64,000 nt of DNA, from NCBI RefSeq assembly GCF_963082655.1, contig NC_081555.1, positions 180,894,151 through 180,958,150 on the forward strand, given 5' to 3'. This document shows, piece after piece, positions 21,701 through 58,833 of the stretch. Made by a program: the position numbers and the translations under genes. This DNA comes from Stomoxys calcitrans. Lineage: Eukaryota; Arthropoda; Insecta; Diptera; Muscidae. Under the pieces are notes generated by a model. The model did not search any database, was not told the origin of the DNA, and saw nothing but the letters and a program-made list of their open reading frames with translations. Numbering within the stretch: position 1 is the first letter of the stretch; each line of letters opens with the position of its first letter.

Positions 21701-24491
21701 TATCAGCAGCGATAATAGAACGATTTGCAACAAATTTCAAAATCCGACGCATATACGTTAAAATTTAAAAAATTCTGACGAACATCTGGCTGCAATCTGA
21801 TTCATGTATATTATTACCCCAATGATAAGGGATTCCCTAATTTTATCCCAGTTCTGATGGTGAACCATAGAAAGACACCTCTTTGTAGCAAATTTTACAT
21901 GACTGAAATACGAGTACTCACGAATGCCGCAAACATTTAGTGAATGAATGACCACAACTGAAACACGTATAAAACAAACGGATAAGAAAACATGTAAACA
22001 AGCATTAAGCACTAACTCGTCCACCTCGTCGTAATACGGAGAAAAATGCATCATTTATGAACCCAATACAGCTTTATTTAAATATGGTCCGATGTGGACC
22101 AAACTCTGCACAGAAGTCGAGCGATCTAAACAATACAATTCACTGTTCAAGTTGTTTAAACAGCATATTGGTGAAACACATATCGATGTTCTCCCAGTTC
22201 TTGAAGCCTGGCTTTCGGCACTACGATGGCGCTTTGTCCGCCCTATATTGCAGCTATCAAGAATTGTAGGTTATTTAAATTCAAACAAATTGCTTTAAAC
22301 TATCTATTAACATTCTCCCGGCACGGGATAATTGTGAGCACCACGCATGCTGGAGCATTGAGGTCCGATTTGTGTGGTGTTCATTACTGTCACGACGAGC
22401 TTAGCTGCAAGCTACCGGGCGCGTCCACAGGTTGCGGATAGCTGAATACTCCATACGGAGTAGCTGCAACGCCAAGCCGCGAAAAATCTGTGGTATAGAG
22501 TGATGAGTCTAAGTGAGTGGCCGGGCGGCAACGGCTCTTGCACATTGTTTTCGGATTTGTTTGCAGTGATGCATTTTTCAACGCAACGCTCAAAAACAAA
22601 GCTCAGCTCGGGTTAGCTGTGAGCACCAAACAGGCTGGAACATTGAAGTCCGATTTGTGTGGTGTTGATTGCTGTCGCGAGGAACTTAGGTTGCGGATAG
22701 TGGAATGCTTCATACGGAGTAGTTGCAATGGCAGTCGCGAACAATCAGCGGTATCGAACTGAGAGTCTTAGTGAGAGGCCAGGCGGCAATGGCTCTTGCA
22801 CAAATACTGAGTGCCTGCAATGCTCGATATGGCAAGGCCTTTAAATAACCAATGGTCACCCTGTTCCCACGGCGATCGGTCCGGAACGAGCTTGCTCACC
22901 TATAGGATCTTGACGAGGACCGCCACCTCCACATGAAAATGTGGCTACAATAACAACATTAACATTATAAACGAAAAGTGCTTCCACAGCTTTGCGGTTA
23001 TAGACAGAGCACACTCTAATGTTATAAATAATATTTTACCAATTTAGCCATTGTTATCTATTGCTTATTTGACACAACGTCCCTGGCTTCAACTATGCGG
23101 AAATTCATATATTAATCTTGATTTTCAAAACATCAAAACAAGCCAAATAACTGTGTTTAGTAATAATAAAAATATCCACGCTGTTGTTATTAGTCTCAAA
23201 TTTTGGTATTACTGCGAATGGGGTATTTGTAGCTTGCCTCTGGTCACTTGTCCCTCGTATTCGTTATCATGATCATTTTTTACTATTACTTTCTATCAGC
23301 AAAAAAAAAAAAAAACAACCGTCGATGAAGAAAGAAAAAAGTCGAAGCTATGCAAACCTTGACCTATCGCAATACAAATGCAATACAGTTGCAAAATGTA
23401 TGCAATAGCCTACCATAGTGGAACGAGCAATCAGTAAAATATCTGCGTGGAACATTTCATATCCACAGCACTCTTGCAGACGACATGTCTGGGCAGGCGG
23501 CTGTAGAGATGCTAAAGGGAAACATTTCTTGAGATATATTCTGCCTCATTACATTGTACTACTACTACTCAAATAACAATAACAACTTTATAAATACACA
23601 TTTGATGAATGCCACTGAACTGTGGGCAACGGATCAATGGCTTTTAAATCAACTGATAAAAAGATTCCACTTGGAACGAAGACAGCTAGTAGAAGTAGCA
23701 GCACGCAATACCGAGCCGCATCTTTCCATCCCAATTAAAGGCCAATTAGGAGCCTATTCCATACAGCCGACCAGCCAGTCAGTCAGCCAGCCAGCCATCA
23801 GAGAACGTCATGTGATATTTATTTTTGGCACAACAGAGAAGAAAGGGAATTTTTTAAGCTAAGCCCGCCCCAAAATCAGTGAACAACAAAAGATAGACGG
23901 TGGGAAGGTGGTTGGATGGGTGGAAGTAATTATGTAATTTTTGTTGTTGCAGAATAGCACACAGCAAAATCACAGGCCAGGAATCGGTGCAAATCATTTT
24001 CCCTCTCCTATAAGGCAATTATTATTGTGCATAGCACGACTGTCTGTCGAAAGTGTAAAGAAAAATGTTGTTTGTCTTCTGCTTCATTCATCAATCCGTC
24101 AATAATAAGTCGCTATATAAGATCATTTGCCTAATATATCCCATGTTAATATGCTGTTTTAATTGGCATTGCCAAAACAAAATGTTTTCGATTCTGCTTT
24201 TAGCATAGGTATTATGTATGTACTTCATGTCTCACTTATGAATGAAGGGCACACATAACCTTGAGATAGATGCTTTCTGCTTGCTTGCTTGCTTCATGCC
24301 CAAACAATAAACAAAAGATCTGTCTGTCTGTGGCTTACCAATACATAAATATCGATTAGTACTCCGGGAGGCAAGTAGCGGAGTTGCTGGACAGCATCTA
24401 AGGTCTGGGAATTATAAGTGAGTTGGGATACAAAACAATAGAGACATCGATCGTAGAGGGTTTCGCGTTTGGTTCCAACAAGCTGCTCCAT
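9613..24491 (-). CDS. Pat1: Pat1 (APPBP2/PAT1 orthologue), whole gene, 8 coding exons
   Basis: Coding exons on the minus strand are 24339-24491, 13610-14196, 13306-13533, 13143-13244, 12560-13070, 12313-12478, 9785-9942 and 9613-9711. All junctions are GT/AG and all phases agree, giving 667 aa; human APPBP2 is about 585. The product resembles APPBP2 along its length: ETLY near residue 10, KACVVKR near residue 337, KYADTLLDYGFFLLNVDSS near 370, ASAKRVKALLLEEIA in exon 5, NVQTAKLYGNLGRLYQ near 510, and YSGLQYDY near 590. The family is known for kinesin-light-chain-like TPR repeats that bind the APP tail and microtubules; fly PAT1 promotes kinesin-1 motility, including oskar mRNA transport. Those functions are family knowledge, while the exon model is read from the sequence. 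Fly-specific extra length is a Ser/Thr/Ala low-complexity insert in exon 2. Confidence 0.93.
9785..9942 (-). CDS. Pat1: Pat1 coding exon 7
   Basis: 158 nt between CTTTTTCAG and GTAAGT. It encodes LRLFGRSYSGLQYDYLGLCH then YETLREYEKYLQYANILENW, matching human LFGEGYSGLEYDYRGLIKLY and YEKVFEYHNVLSNW. It begins in phase 1 and ends in phase 0, as the neighbouring exons require. Confidence 0.92.
10080..10376 (+). mobile_element. Jockey-type LINE fragment in Pat1 intron
   Basis: Plus-strand residues IEIKLHNENVPPVDSCG and YKPDVIQLLPGCNCY match AEIELDNVYIPPVGSC and YNPDISELLSGHNR in the element at 20380-21430. The fragment covers the start of the endonuclease region and is heavily decayed. Confidence 0.6.
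10377..11575 (-). mobile_element. Non-LTR retrotransposon RT (minus copy) in Pat1 intron
   Basis: In order on the minus strand: ILPIAYKIISSVLCERLN, a decayed GPYQCGFRPGKST block (11400-11575), NTKRGFRQGYSVSCDLFNIL, LLAYADVIDIIGR and a C-terminal DEEAPAKKSFEGKHGGTRK. The catalytic YADD is YADV. It is longer at its 5' side than the sister copy at 7340-8190 and points the opposite way. Confidence 0.75.
11576..11890 (+). mobile_element. Jockey-type ORF2 3' fragment (plus)
   Basis: Reads LTTYKAIERYVVSYAAPVWS, NAALRTASDCFLSSHVDH and QETKILPVPRHNYML, the post-RT region of a fly jockey-type polymerase. Frame decays after 11846. Confidence 0.65.
11890..12050 (-). mobile_element. Jockey-type ORF2 fragment (minus), joined head to head
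   Basis: Minus-strand RPPPIAPEEIELP then, after a frameshift, RQTRVVLAQLRSGRCSRL. This block normally lies just downstream of the preceding fragment but here is inverted, so the junction near 11890-11910 is a rearrangement. Confidence 0.55.
12085..12235 (-). repeat. Repeat Y with an internal duplication
   Basis: Contains 'cctttgccaatgaaagactt' twice, about 52 bp apart (12122 and 12174), and the Y head 'ccggctgccatgggattg'. It lies just downstream of Pat1 exon 6 within the intron. Confidence 0.5.
12313..12478 (-). CDS. Pat1: Pat1 coding exon 6 (TPR)
   Basis: 166 nt between TGTGCAG and GTAAGT. It encodes EAERMHQKAIKIKTDLLG, YDYEVGLSIGHLASVYNYQM and YREAEQLYLRSIEI. These correspond closely to APPBP2 EAEEMHIKAIQIKEQLLG and EVALSVGHLASLYNYDM. 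The donor leaves one base (phase 1). The following intron (9943-12312) is filled with LINE fragments. Confidence 0.92.
12560..13070 (-). CDS. Pat1: Pat1 coding exon 5 (TPR core)
   Basis: 511 nt between CTTTTCAG and GTAATT. It encodes RAFGPNHQKYADTLLDYGFF, then NVYKEALDIKRCVFGNRNFH, VAIAHEDLSYAYYVHEYNTG, ASAKRVKALLLEEIALDKM and NVQTAKLYGNLGRLYQTMN. This is the most conserved block of the family and carries tandem helix pairs of the kinesin-light-chain TPR type. It ends in phase 0. Confidence 0.93.
13143..13244 (-). CDS. Pat1: Pat1 coding exon 4
   Basis: A small 102-nt exon between AAATAG and GTGAGT. It encodes IAIDVLRQAGKACVVKRDFQ and the residues up to CQAKSRA, nearly matching the APPBP2 hallmark VVVDVLRQASKACVVKREF. 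Both borders are in phase 2. Confidence 0.9.
13306..13533 (-). CDS. Pat1: Pat1 coding exon 3
   Basis: The acceptor follows a pyrimidine-rich tract ending CACCAG. The exon is 228 nt and joins AG/A to give Arg. It encodes LLHSEACLSNFKSAERTF... through SEMYFARNEYDDSHMWSVVAMRNLEETTPE, a helix-rich TPR-like stretch equivalent to human YDEAYKWCIEAMKEI. The donor AAAG/GTAAAC at 13306 leaves phase 2. Confidence 0.88.
13610..14196 (-). CDS. Pat1: Pat1 coding exon 2 (residues 52-247)
   Basis: The acceptor TTTTCATAG ends just before 14196, so the ATG here is the first codon of an internal exon (MSQREDLKEML...). It continues the alignment with APPBP2 (ELEVFAKVLRALD compared with DLEIFERLLRFD). It contains a Ser/Thr/Ala-rich insert with an alanine run (around 13870-13910). 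Further on, DFGLRLGSFLSEAGW corresponds to the family's GFVLGGFLSDAGW segment. The donor AAAG/GTATAC at 13610 leaves two bases (phase 2). Confidence 0.9.
14288..14506 (+). mobile_element. Mariner-type MITE (219 bp) in Pat1 intron 1
   Basis: Inverted ends 'ttgggttgcccaaaaagtaa' and complement, TA on both sides. It lies 91 bp from the acceptor of Pat1 exon 2. Confidence 0.85.
14507..15224. other. Pat1 intron 1, unassigned
   Basis: AT-rich with no recognised element. Short frames only. Confidence 0.4.
15225..15495 (+). repeat. Dispersed repeat X (diverged copy)
   Basis: Holds the X landmarks: 'acgaagtagctgcaa', 'cgcagccaatcagcg', and an end in 'ccacaaggtggctacaacaa'. Better copies lie at 22315-22955. 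Confidence 0.45.
15496..16889. other. Pat1 intron 1, unassigned, with a (GT)n run
   Basis: No gene or clear element. A (GT)n microsatellite sits at 16243-16260 and a second short one near 16311-16321. Confidence 0.4.
16890..18276 (+). mobile_element. Mini-me/DINE-1-like element, type B, with nested SINE
   Basis: Begins 'tataccctccaccataggat', has the 'catgtccgtccgtctgtctg' GTCY run, and ends 'attcggcccgtccgaactta'. Internal units 'tatagctgc...ataaaccgatc' start at 17163, 17316 and 17469, exactly 153 bp apart. The next unit is split by a SINE (17622-17920). Unit text includes 'gggtcttgacttcttgagc'. Confidence 0.7.
17622..17920 (-). mobile_element. tRNA-derived SINE nested in a type-B element
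   Basis: Read on the minus strand it starts 'ggagtccaccgtagcgcaga' (A box in 'tagcgcagaggttagc'), then 'gggtttgaatcctggcgaga' (B box), then a tRNA-unrelated body ending in an A-rich tail. The 10-bp 'ccctgatata' stands on both sides (17612-17621 and 17921-17930) as the target duplication. Confidence 0.85.
18283..18782 (-). mobile_element. Mini-me/DINE-1-like element, type A, truncated
   Basis: Minus-strand copy with three diverged units, then the GTCY core (complement near 18668-18690), and the head fragment 'cattttgtcattccgtttgc'. Both outer ends are missing. Confidence 0.6.
18790..20379. other. Pat1 intron 1, unassigned
   Basis: AT-rich, with no gene and no element I can name. Confidence 0.4.
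20380..21430 (-). mobile_element. Jockey-type LINE, 5' half with APE endonuclease
   Basis: Minus-strand frames give a Cys-rich start (SVRCNRCMECVHFRSCSGLT), then the endonuclease motifs LVLGDFNAHHTSWRSPLGND and VISLGSDHLPIILTIDRPPD. GDFN and SDHLP are the catalytic signatures of apurinic-type LINE endonucleases. The RT domain is absent. Frame breaks near 20818 and 21285 show it is dead. Confidence 0.75.
21430..21503 (+). repeat. Repeat Y fragment with (CAA)n tail
   Basis: 'gatgccgcctcagtgtacca' followed by 'ctgctactacaacaacaaca'. It lies directly against the 5' side of the minus-strand LINE. Confidence 0.5.
21504..22314. other. Pat1 intron 1, unassigned
   Basis: No recognised gene or element. 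Short frames only. Confidence 0.35.
22315..22955 (+). repeat. Dispersed repeat X, tandem partial copies
   Basis: Two copies run in series. The first (22315-22510) and second (22600-22955) both carry 'gcatacgg'-like 'ccatacggagtagctgcaac' and 'tccgatttgtgtggtgtt'. The second ends 'acatgaaaatgtggctacaa' plus a CAA-like tail. Family unknown; it may be a SINE or a LINE untranslated region. Confidence 0.5.
22956..24338. other. Pat1 intron 1, unassigned
   Basis: No recognised feature except a poly(A) run near 23301 and a (CAGC)-like run near 23770-23800. Confidence 0.35.
24339..24491 (-). CDS. Pat1: Pat1 coding exon 1 (residues 1-51)
   Basis: The ATG at 24491 lies in a fly-like start context (aaaaca then ATGG). 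The exon encodes 51 codons and ends TTG at 24339 followed by a GTAAGC donor, phase 0. The segment KRETLYDRCLYCFVSQ...YLPPGVLIDIYVL matches the N-terminus of APPBP2 (ETLYN... LPENIQFDVYYKL in human). It sits 10.1 kb upstream of exon 2 and is easy to miss, because exon 2 begins with an in-frame ATG of its own. Confidence 0.88.
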
Positions 24492-25084
24492 TGTTTTGTT
24501 GGTGGGTTGGTTAGCACAAGTTCCAAAAAAAAAAAAACTATCACAACAACAACAGCTGCAAGCTAGCGAGCGAGCTTATTTCGAAACGACGTTGCAAGAC
24601 GTTTTTGTTACTCAGTTTTGAATTAATTATTTCACTTTAACTGGTTTGCGGAAGAAATATAAAATAACATCACTTCTTTCCCACTCGAAGAAAAAAACTT
24701 TTTCCGTTGGCGACGACTTCGAGCTCTTCTATTGTGAAATGGAGATATCGATTACTGAGTAATTGGTGCTGTAGTTTCTGTCAATATGATTTCAATAGCG
24801 ACGTTTAGCGTTAGCGGCTGTCATATTCAATTTTATATCACAGAAGATCACAATGCATTCGGTTAACGTTTGATGGTCGATAAAAACCGTTCCTAAAACC
24901 ACGTTTACACTAGAGCCCAAATCCACTTGATTTGCGACAATTTTCAAAACCCGTTTACACTACGATTTAAGTGATTTGTATATGCCAACAAGAATGTTTT
25001 TGACAGCGTTTATTCAGCGACAATTGTGAAAGCAGAAGAGAATACCAACCCTTAGTGCCAAAATAGAATGAGCACTTTTAGCTT

Positions 25085-25450
25085 TGTTGTTCTTGTTGTA
25101 GCCACATTTTCATGTGGAGATGGCGATCTTGTCAAGCTCCTGTAGGTGCGCAAGCTCGTTCCGGTTCAAAGGACCGATCGCCGCGGAAACAGGATAGCCA
25201 TTAGCTACTTAAATGTGCTAATAACCCGCCTATTGTGCAAGAGCCGCTTCCTCCCGACCTATCACTTAGACTCTCCACTCGATACCATGGATTTTCAGCG
25301 TCTGCCGTTGGAGCTACTCTGTATCAAGCATTCCACAATCTGCACCCTGTAGACGCGACCGGTAGCTCGCAGCTAAGCTTCTCGTGACAGCAATCAACAC
25401 CATACAGATTGGACCTCAATGTTCCAGCCTGTGTGGTGCTCATAGCTATC
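25085..25450 (-). repeat. Dispersed repeat X (minus)
   Basis: Starts on the plus strand with 'ttgttgtagccacattttca', the complement of the X tail, and runs to 'cctgtgtggtgctcatagct'. It is the full X body in reverse. 24492-25084 upstream is the Pat1 5' flank, with no certain promoter motif. Confidence 0.5.
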
Positions 25451-25674
25451 CCGCGCCGAGCTTTGTTTTTGAGCGTTGCGTTAAAAAATGCATCTCTGCA
25501 AAAAAAAACCCCCGAAACTAACGAGTAAAAAATAAACATTTTGTAACTTTGACGCCTAAAAACACATATGGCAACATAGAATGTCCTTCAATTTCAGTCG
25601 TCAAAAATGAAAATTCTGTAATGATTGCGTACTGCTTTGATGGGATTTGTTTGCAGATTTGTATTTTTCAACGC

Positions 25675-26215
25675 AACAGGTGGTATCAAGTTAAATTTAG
25701 TAGGCAGGAGCAGTTGTCCAACAACAAAAATTGATTGTACTATCTGTCAAAATAATTATTTAGGGCAACTATGCTTTCGAGTTTGTTACTTGTTCGCGCT
25801 ACATTTTGTTGGTTGTGTGGGTTATGGTTCTTAACTATATGCACACACAACCAAATCTCGTTGACAGATAGCTCCCTTGGCGAAACAAAATTGAGCTCAG
25901 CTGTCTGCATTACTCCACCCGGGTTAATATGTTTTGGGTGGTACCAGGCAAGATATATTAATTTACAGGTAGTGGCAGTAGCCCAACAACAAAATATAGA
26001 TTGCACATCTGTCAAAATATAGATTGCACATCTGCAACTTTTGATTTTGTGTATATAGCTAGTTCGCGGCATTTTTCGCTATCTTTGTGTGTGTCATGGT
26101 TATTAAATATAATAAACACTCACAATCAAAACTCGCTGGCAGATGGTGCGCTTCGCGAGAAAAAATTGTACTCAGCTGTTGTCAAGCCTTTGACATTTAG
26201 ATTTACTGCAAAATC
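25675..26215 (-). mobile_element. Relics of the 34.9-kb MITE family, two in series
   Basis: 'agatatattaatttacaggt' and 'gtagtggcagtagcccaaca' plus 'actcgctggcagatgg' match the complement of the element at 34901-35349. An earlier partial copy (25680-25920) has the same order. 'tagattgcacatctg' is duplicated 26 bp apart near 25998. Confidence 0.5.
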
Positions 26216-26980
26216 AAAATAAACAAATTATACTGCTTGGTCTTATTTTGTAATCAACCCCACAATGTAGTTTCAAACATGTGTGAAACTGCTGTTATTG
26301 CCTGCGTTATGATCTTCACATTTTGCAAAAGTAAACGAAAATTTTTATTTGCATATATTACAGTCTTTTTCAAAAGAATTTAGAGGAATTTCGTATTAAT
26401 TTGCAAATTAAATGCCTATTTACGAAGGAACAAAAAGAGTAATTGGTTAAAATGCTGCATTCGACATGCCAACTTGCATGAATCTATTCTGTGCCACTTT
26501 TACGATATTAGGAAGCATTTAATGAGCAGCGTAAACGGGGGTTAACTATATAATTTGTTTTTGACAGATGCAGTGAGTATAAACTTAAATTAGTTCTAGG
26601 CTACTCTGCACTTGGTTTTTGGCACATTAACATGACACATAGGTTGGCAACTCCTATTGTCATGTTTTTAACGTATATTGTAATTGGTTTGTTTTGATTT
26701 CAAATAGTGTAGTGCTCTTTTTTTTTGTGTGATCGTAAAATGAGTCCATCTGGAATTTATTAATTTCGTAAGTTAATATATTTGTCGATGATATTTTCGG
26801 TCAATGAAAGCTTCGATAAACATTAGCTGAAAAGATTGATCCCTTTTTAAGGTACCATACCATTATTAGTACCGGTAAGGATCCAGAATCTTCGGCTCCT
26901 GGATCGATTTAAATGTTTTCTAGAACAACCAAAATAGCAGTTTGATTAACTTTTGACAGTATATATATATTGTGACTGTG
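26216..26980. other. Intergenic, unassigned
   Basis: AT-rich; nothing recognised. Confidence 0.35.
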
Positions 26981-27064
26981 GGACATATACATACATGTAA
27001 CAGTTGTATAAAATCGGTCTATTTGGTGCTCAGCCGCCATCATCTCAACCAAGGAGATCCACCA

Positions 27065-27350
27065 GGCACGCTCGTGGGTCGCAGATAGTGGAATATGGTT
27101 AAAATAACAACGACGGACCGGAACGTGTTTGTTCGCCTGTAATGATCTTGAGTAACGTCGCTGCCTCCACATACAAATATTTGGATCCCGACACGGGATA
27201 GCTGTTAGCACCACACACTTTGGAACATTGAGGTCCGACCTGTGTGGTGTTTATTTGCTGTCACGAAAAGCTTAGCTGCGAGTTCCGGGCGCGTTCAAAG
27301 GTTACGGATGGTGGAATGCTCCATACGGAGTAGCTGCAACACAGTGTGTT
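27065..27350 (+). repeat. Dispersed repeat X fragments
   Basis: 'gtcgcagatagtggaatatg' and 'cctccacatacaaatat' form one decayed copy. From 27187 a second begins 'cgacacgggatagctgttag' and reaches 'catacggagtagctgcaaca'. Confidence 0.45.
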
Positions 27351-27479
27351 GTGTTCTGTCTTTCGTCTGCTTGATTATGTTGAGTATCCGATCCAAGAAC
27401 TCTGCGACTAAAATAGGGTGCGTCCAGAGGGATCTGGTCTGAGTCAAGTGGATCTGCTAGTCACAATCAGGATATGCAT

Positions 27480-27900
27480 CCTGCACGTTGGCATCAATCC
27501 TTGCTCTATAGGAATTGAGGCGGTCGCATCTGCCGGATCGTAATTGAGCTAGAACTACTCTGGTTTGCCGGGGGTGGTAAATTTTTTCAGATGCAATGAG
27601 AGCCGGTTGTTATTCCCCGCATCTGCTACCGTATCTGCATGAATGTTGTTTAGACCCGCTTGATATGCCTTAAGGCTTAAGGTAGATCTTAAGGCTTCTG
27701 GTCGGTGGATACATTTCCACAAGATAATGATTTGGATGGTCACTGCGATAACACCCAAGATGGTATTGGTTAGAATGCATGTAGTAATGTGTTCGCACGG
27801 GTAGGATCTTTGTCTCCTGATAGAGATGGAGGAATGGTGGATAGACGGATGTGAAACATCTACTGTATTTTGATTTCTTATCCCTAAATTCCACAAATAA
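27480..27900 (-). mobile_element. Jockey-type ORF2 C-terminal fragment
   Basis: Across shifted frames the minus strand reads QETKILPVRTHYYMHSNQYH, LGCYRSDHPNHYLVEMYPP and LNNIHADTVADAG. These are the same blocks as in the fragment at 11576 and its expected downstream sequence. Confidence 0.6.
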
Positions 27901-28035
27901 CTGGCGACTACACAGCCTTATAGGTCCAATTCCATGAGGATCGTCCTATCATATGGCCTGGTCTGATTTAAGCCACGCAAATGTGTGCGGTGATGGCAAA
28001 CAAAGTTGTGCTATGCGGTCTTCGAAATCTATGCT

Positions 28036-28385
28036 AAATTGTAATGGCGGTCCTTGTCAAACTCCTGTAAGTGAGCAAGCTCGTTCCAGTCCATGGGACC
28101 GATCGCCGCGGAAACAGAGTGGCCATTGGTTATTTAAAGGCGCCAATAACCGACCTTGTCATATCGATCATCATAGGTGCTCAGTATTTGTGAAAAAGCC
28201 GGTGCCGTCCGGCCTCGCACTTAAACTCTCCGCTCGATACCGCTCATGTTTCCGCGACTGCCGTTGCAGCTACTCGGTAGCTCGCAGCTAAGCTTCCCTT
28301 GACACCAATGAACACCAAATGGATCGGACCTCAATGTTCCATCCTGTGTGGTGCTCAAAGCTATCCCGCGTCGGGATCAACTAAG
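28036..28385 (-). repeat. Dispersed repeat X (minus)
   Basis: 'gtccttgtcaaactcctgta', 'gaccgatcgccgcggaaaca', 'ggtgctcaaagctatcccgc'. Near full length, in reverse. Confidence 0.5.
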
Positions 28386-28869
28386 TGAAGTGGCTTTGTG
28401 GAATGACAACAATGCGTCAATCGAACGAGACCACACATAGTACGTACGCTTCTATTAGTTTTTCCCATGCCTGCAGAGTGTTTGTAGTCCCAATTATGAA
28501 CCTCAAGCATCCTTATTAACTTACTGAGAATTTGACATTACCCGGTAATCCCTTTTCAATTTTCAGTTCAGTCTACTATGAAAAAATCACACTAAGACAT
28601 TTTTAGGCAAATCCAAGATTACACCCGGCAGCGAGGTTAATTCCTTTCCTTCCATGTGAATTCCTTCTTCTCCGTGTAAACACGACCATTTCCGATTTTC
28701 TATCATCCATTAACGCTTTGTTAGAGGCTCTCTCTCAAGACGGCTCATCACTCTGTGTAGAGCCGAGTAAAAAGATCTCCTGTTAATGTATGCATGCTGA
28801 CATCTAGAGAAGTGAACGTTCCTCATTTGCTCCTAAGGTGCAAGTCCAAAATTGGTTCCAATATCTATA

Positions 28870-29777
28870 ACTTGCTAAATGGGCTATATCGGTCCATGTT
28901 TTGATATAGCTGCCATATAAAGCGATCTTGGATCTTGACTTCTTGAGCCACTAGAGGGCGCAATTCTTATCCGATTTGGCTGAAATTTTGCATGAGGTGT
29001 TTTGTTATGATTTCCAACAACTGTGCTCAGTATGATTGAAATTGGTTCATAACCAGATATAGCTTTCATATAAACCGATCTGGGGTCTTGACTTTTTGAG
29101 CCTTTCCTATTCGATCTGCACGATGTGTTTCGTCATGACTTCCAACAACTGTGCCAAATTAGGTTTAAGTTGGATCATAACCTGATGTAGGTGCCACATA
29201 ATCCGATCTAGAATCTTGACTTCTTGAACCACTAGAGGGCGCAATTCTTATCCGATGACGTGTTTTGTTATGACTTCAAACAACTGTGCCAAATATGATT
29301 CAATTCGATCCATATCCTGAGATAGCTGCCATATAAACCAATCTGGAATCCTGACTTCTTGAGCCTCCAGAGGGCGAAATTATTACCCTATTTGGATGAA
29401 AATTTTGCACAACGGCTTCTCCCATTCCTCTCCCTTCTCCCTTCAACATACTTGTCAAATACGGTTCGAATCGGTTTAAAGCTTGATACAGCTCCCATAT
29501 AAACCGATCTCTCTATTTTACTTCTTGAGCCCCTAAAGGGCGCAATTCTTACTCGTATTGTCTGAAATTTTACACAATGACTTCTACTATGGTCTCCAAC
29601 ATTCAATTCTATTATGGTCCGAATTGGATCATAGCTCCAATATTATAGCAATTCTCTTATTTTATCCTTTGTTTGCCTAAAAAGAGATATCGGAAAAAAA
29701 AACTCGTCAAATGCTATCTATGGTGGAGGGTATATAAGATTTGGCCCGGCAGAACTTATCACGCTTTTACTTATTTA
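28870..29777 (+). mobile_element. Mini-me/DINE-1-like element, type B, 5'-truncated
   Basis: Units start at 28909 and 29062 (153 bp apart). Later units are shortened by deletion (29190, 29325). It ends 'gatttggcccggcagaactt'. 28386-28869 before it holds nothing I recognise. Confidence 0.65.
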
Positions 29778-30049
29778 AGAAAATAAAGTCTTCACTTAGG
29801 AAATTTTCTACGTTCTACAGCACAACAGTTTGTAGGTCATCATATAAAAGTCGTTGCAAAGCTTGAATCCAATGGGATCTACCAATGTGATTCTCGTTCG
29901 GCAAGTGTCCGTCTCATTCATAGAAACTGCCTAAGGATCGCTACCTCCACTTGCAGGTATGAGATTGCCTTGTGTTGCAGATATGTTGCGGTTGAACTTG
30001 AAGCGAAGGTAAAAACAAACTTCCATTTCTCTTTGAATGTTAATATTTT

Positions 30050-30055
30050 TTTATT
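30050..30055 (-). terminator. Candidate poly(A) signal for the CH form
   Basis: An AATAAA on the minus strand lies about 920 nt past the TAA at 30972. The interval 30056-30971 shows no coding pattern and fits an AT-rich 3' UTR. Confidence 0.25.
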
Positions 30056-30971
30056 AATTTTCATTGCTTATACCGAAAATTAGTTCAATACATCGTTTAA
30101 AATATATATGTATGTAGAGATTGAGCTGTATTTTGGGCTGACCTGATATTGATATTTAAAATATCCTTACGTTTCGAATGCTCACGGATTGTTTGTCATC
30201 CTTAACGCGTCTATAACCAAAGCAGTAAAAATAATCAAAAAGGTATTTTGTTTTTGTTTTTGTTTTTCTTGAGAGTGTATCTGTCGATTACATAGATATA
30301 TTTTCAACATGTTAGTAGAAAAGAAATAGAAATACATACAGATATATAGATAGCATTATTAATATTTAATTACAATTGTATGAGTATCTAAATTAAGAAG
30401 AGACAAAACAAAAAAAAAAAATCAAGTGTATATGTATGAATAGTAGAGACATTCACAAAATTTCATCACCAAACCTCGCCCATTGAGAGTTGTGGGTAGT
30501 TGGCGGGTCATTGGCGATGTCATATGATATAACAACAAAGTAACATTTAAAAACTGGTATTTGTTGAAGACGAAATTCTTCTTTAGAAACTATGCCCGTT
30601 GTTGCACATCTCGATGCTTAGTACTTCTCGTTAAATAATACAAATAACAACAAATTATTGAGGCCGCTTAAAATTCAATGGCCCGGTATAATAATTTTAA
30701 CAAATAAAATAATAATAATAATAAAAAAAAACAGAACTCGATTGATGACCTGATTACAGCAGTACCCAGACGAGTGGGTAAAAGGAGATTATGGTGCTCG
30801 ACAATAACTGGGTTAACTAACGTCTGGTCTGGTTCTGTATAAATACATTATTGACAATGAAATAATACAGAAAAGTAAACGAAAATCGTTGATTAGTGGC
30901 GTGGGGGTGGGGAGGGGAAATAAACATCTCGTTGAGGGATTTGTTTTTGTTTTTAGGGTAGAGTATGGTGA

Positions 30972-58388
<27,417 letters not shown>

Positions 58389-58833
58389 CTGAACTAAGCA
58401 AAACGATCATAATTCATTTCTCTGCCAGCCAGCCAGCTAGACACGCCTAATTTCGAGCACTTGTGCAAACATTTCCAATTTGTGGTACAACGCAAATGGC
58501 ACGACGATGATACAAATGTGTTGTCTTCGTCTGGTCATTCATCATCACATCATCATAACCTTGAATAGGTGTCCAAATGTCTAATCTCTGTAGTTTTTTT
58601 CCTTCACTATTTGCACAAAAGAATGAAGGTAAGAAGAAAATCAAACCCTTGGAGAACAGACATGTGCAGCACCAGTTGCTCAAAGATGTATTAACTCAAA
58701 ATGTATATTTTTCAGCTGTTTGGAAATAAAGCTTTTTGTGTTGTTCAGCAGACGCTTTATGCATCATACTTGGCATACTTGATTAATATGCAAGATGTGG
58801 TTGTTTTATGAAAAATACGTGGCGCAGCTTAGA
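58389..58833 (-). other. Flank of exon 58388; possible extra exon
   Basis: After a CTACAG at 58604 the minus strand is open (RLDIWTPIQGYDDVMMNDQT KTTHLYHRR), but no donor in a fitting phase was found. Confidence 0.2.

Noticed and set aside
23554..23862. Protein of 102 aa with Tyr/Asn runs
   Set aside because: Derived from simple repeats in a Pat1 intron; no splice or family evidence.
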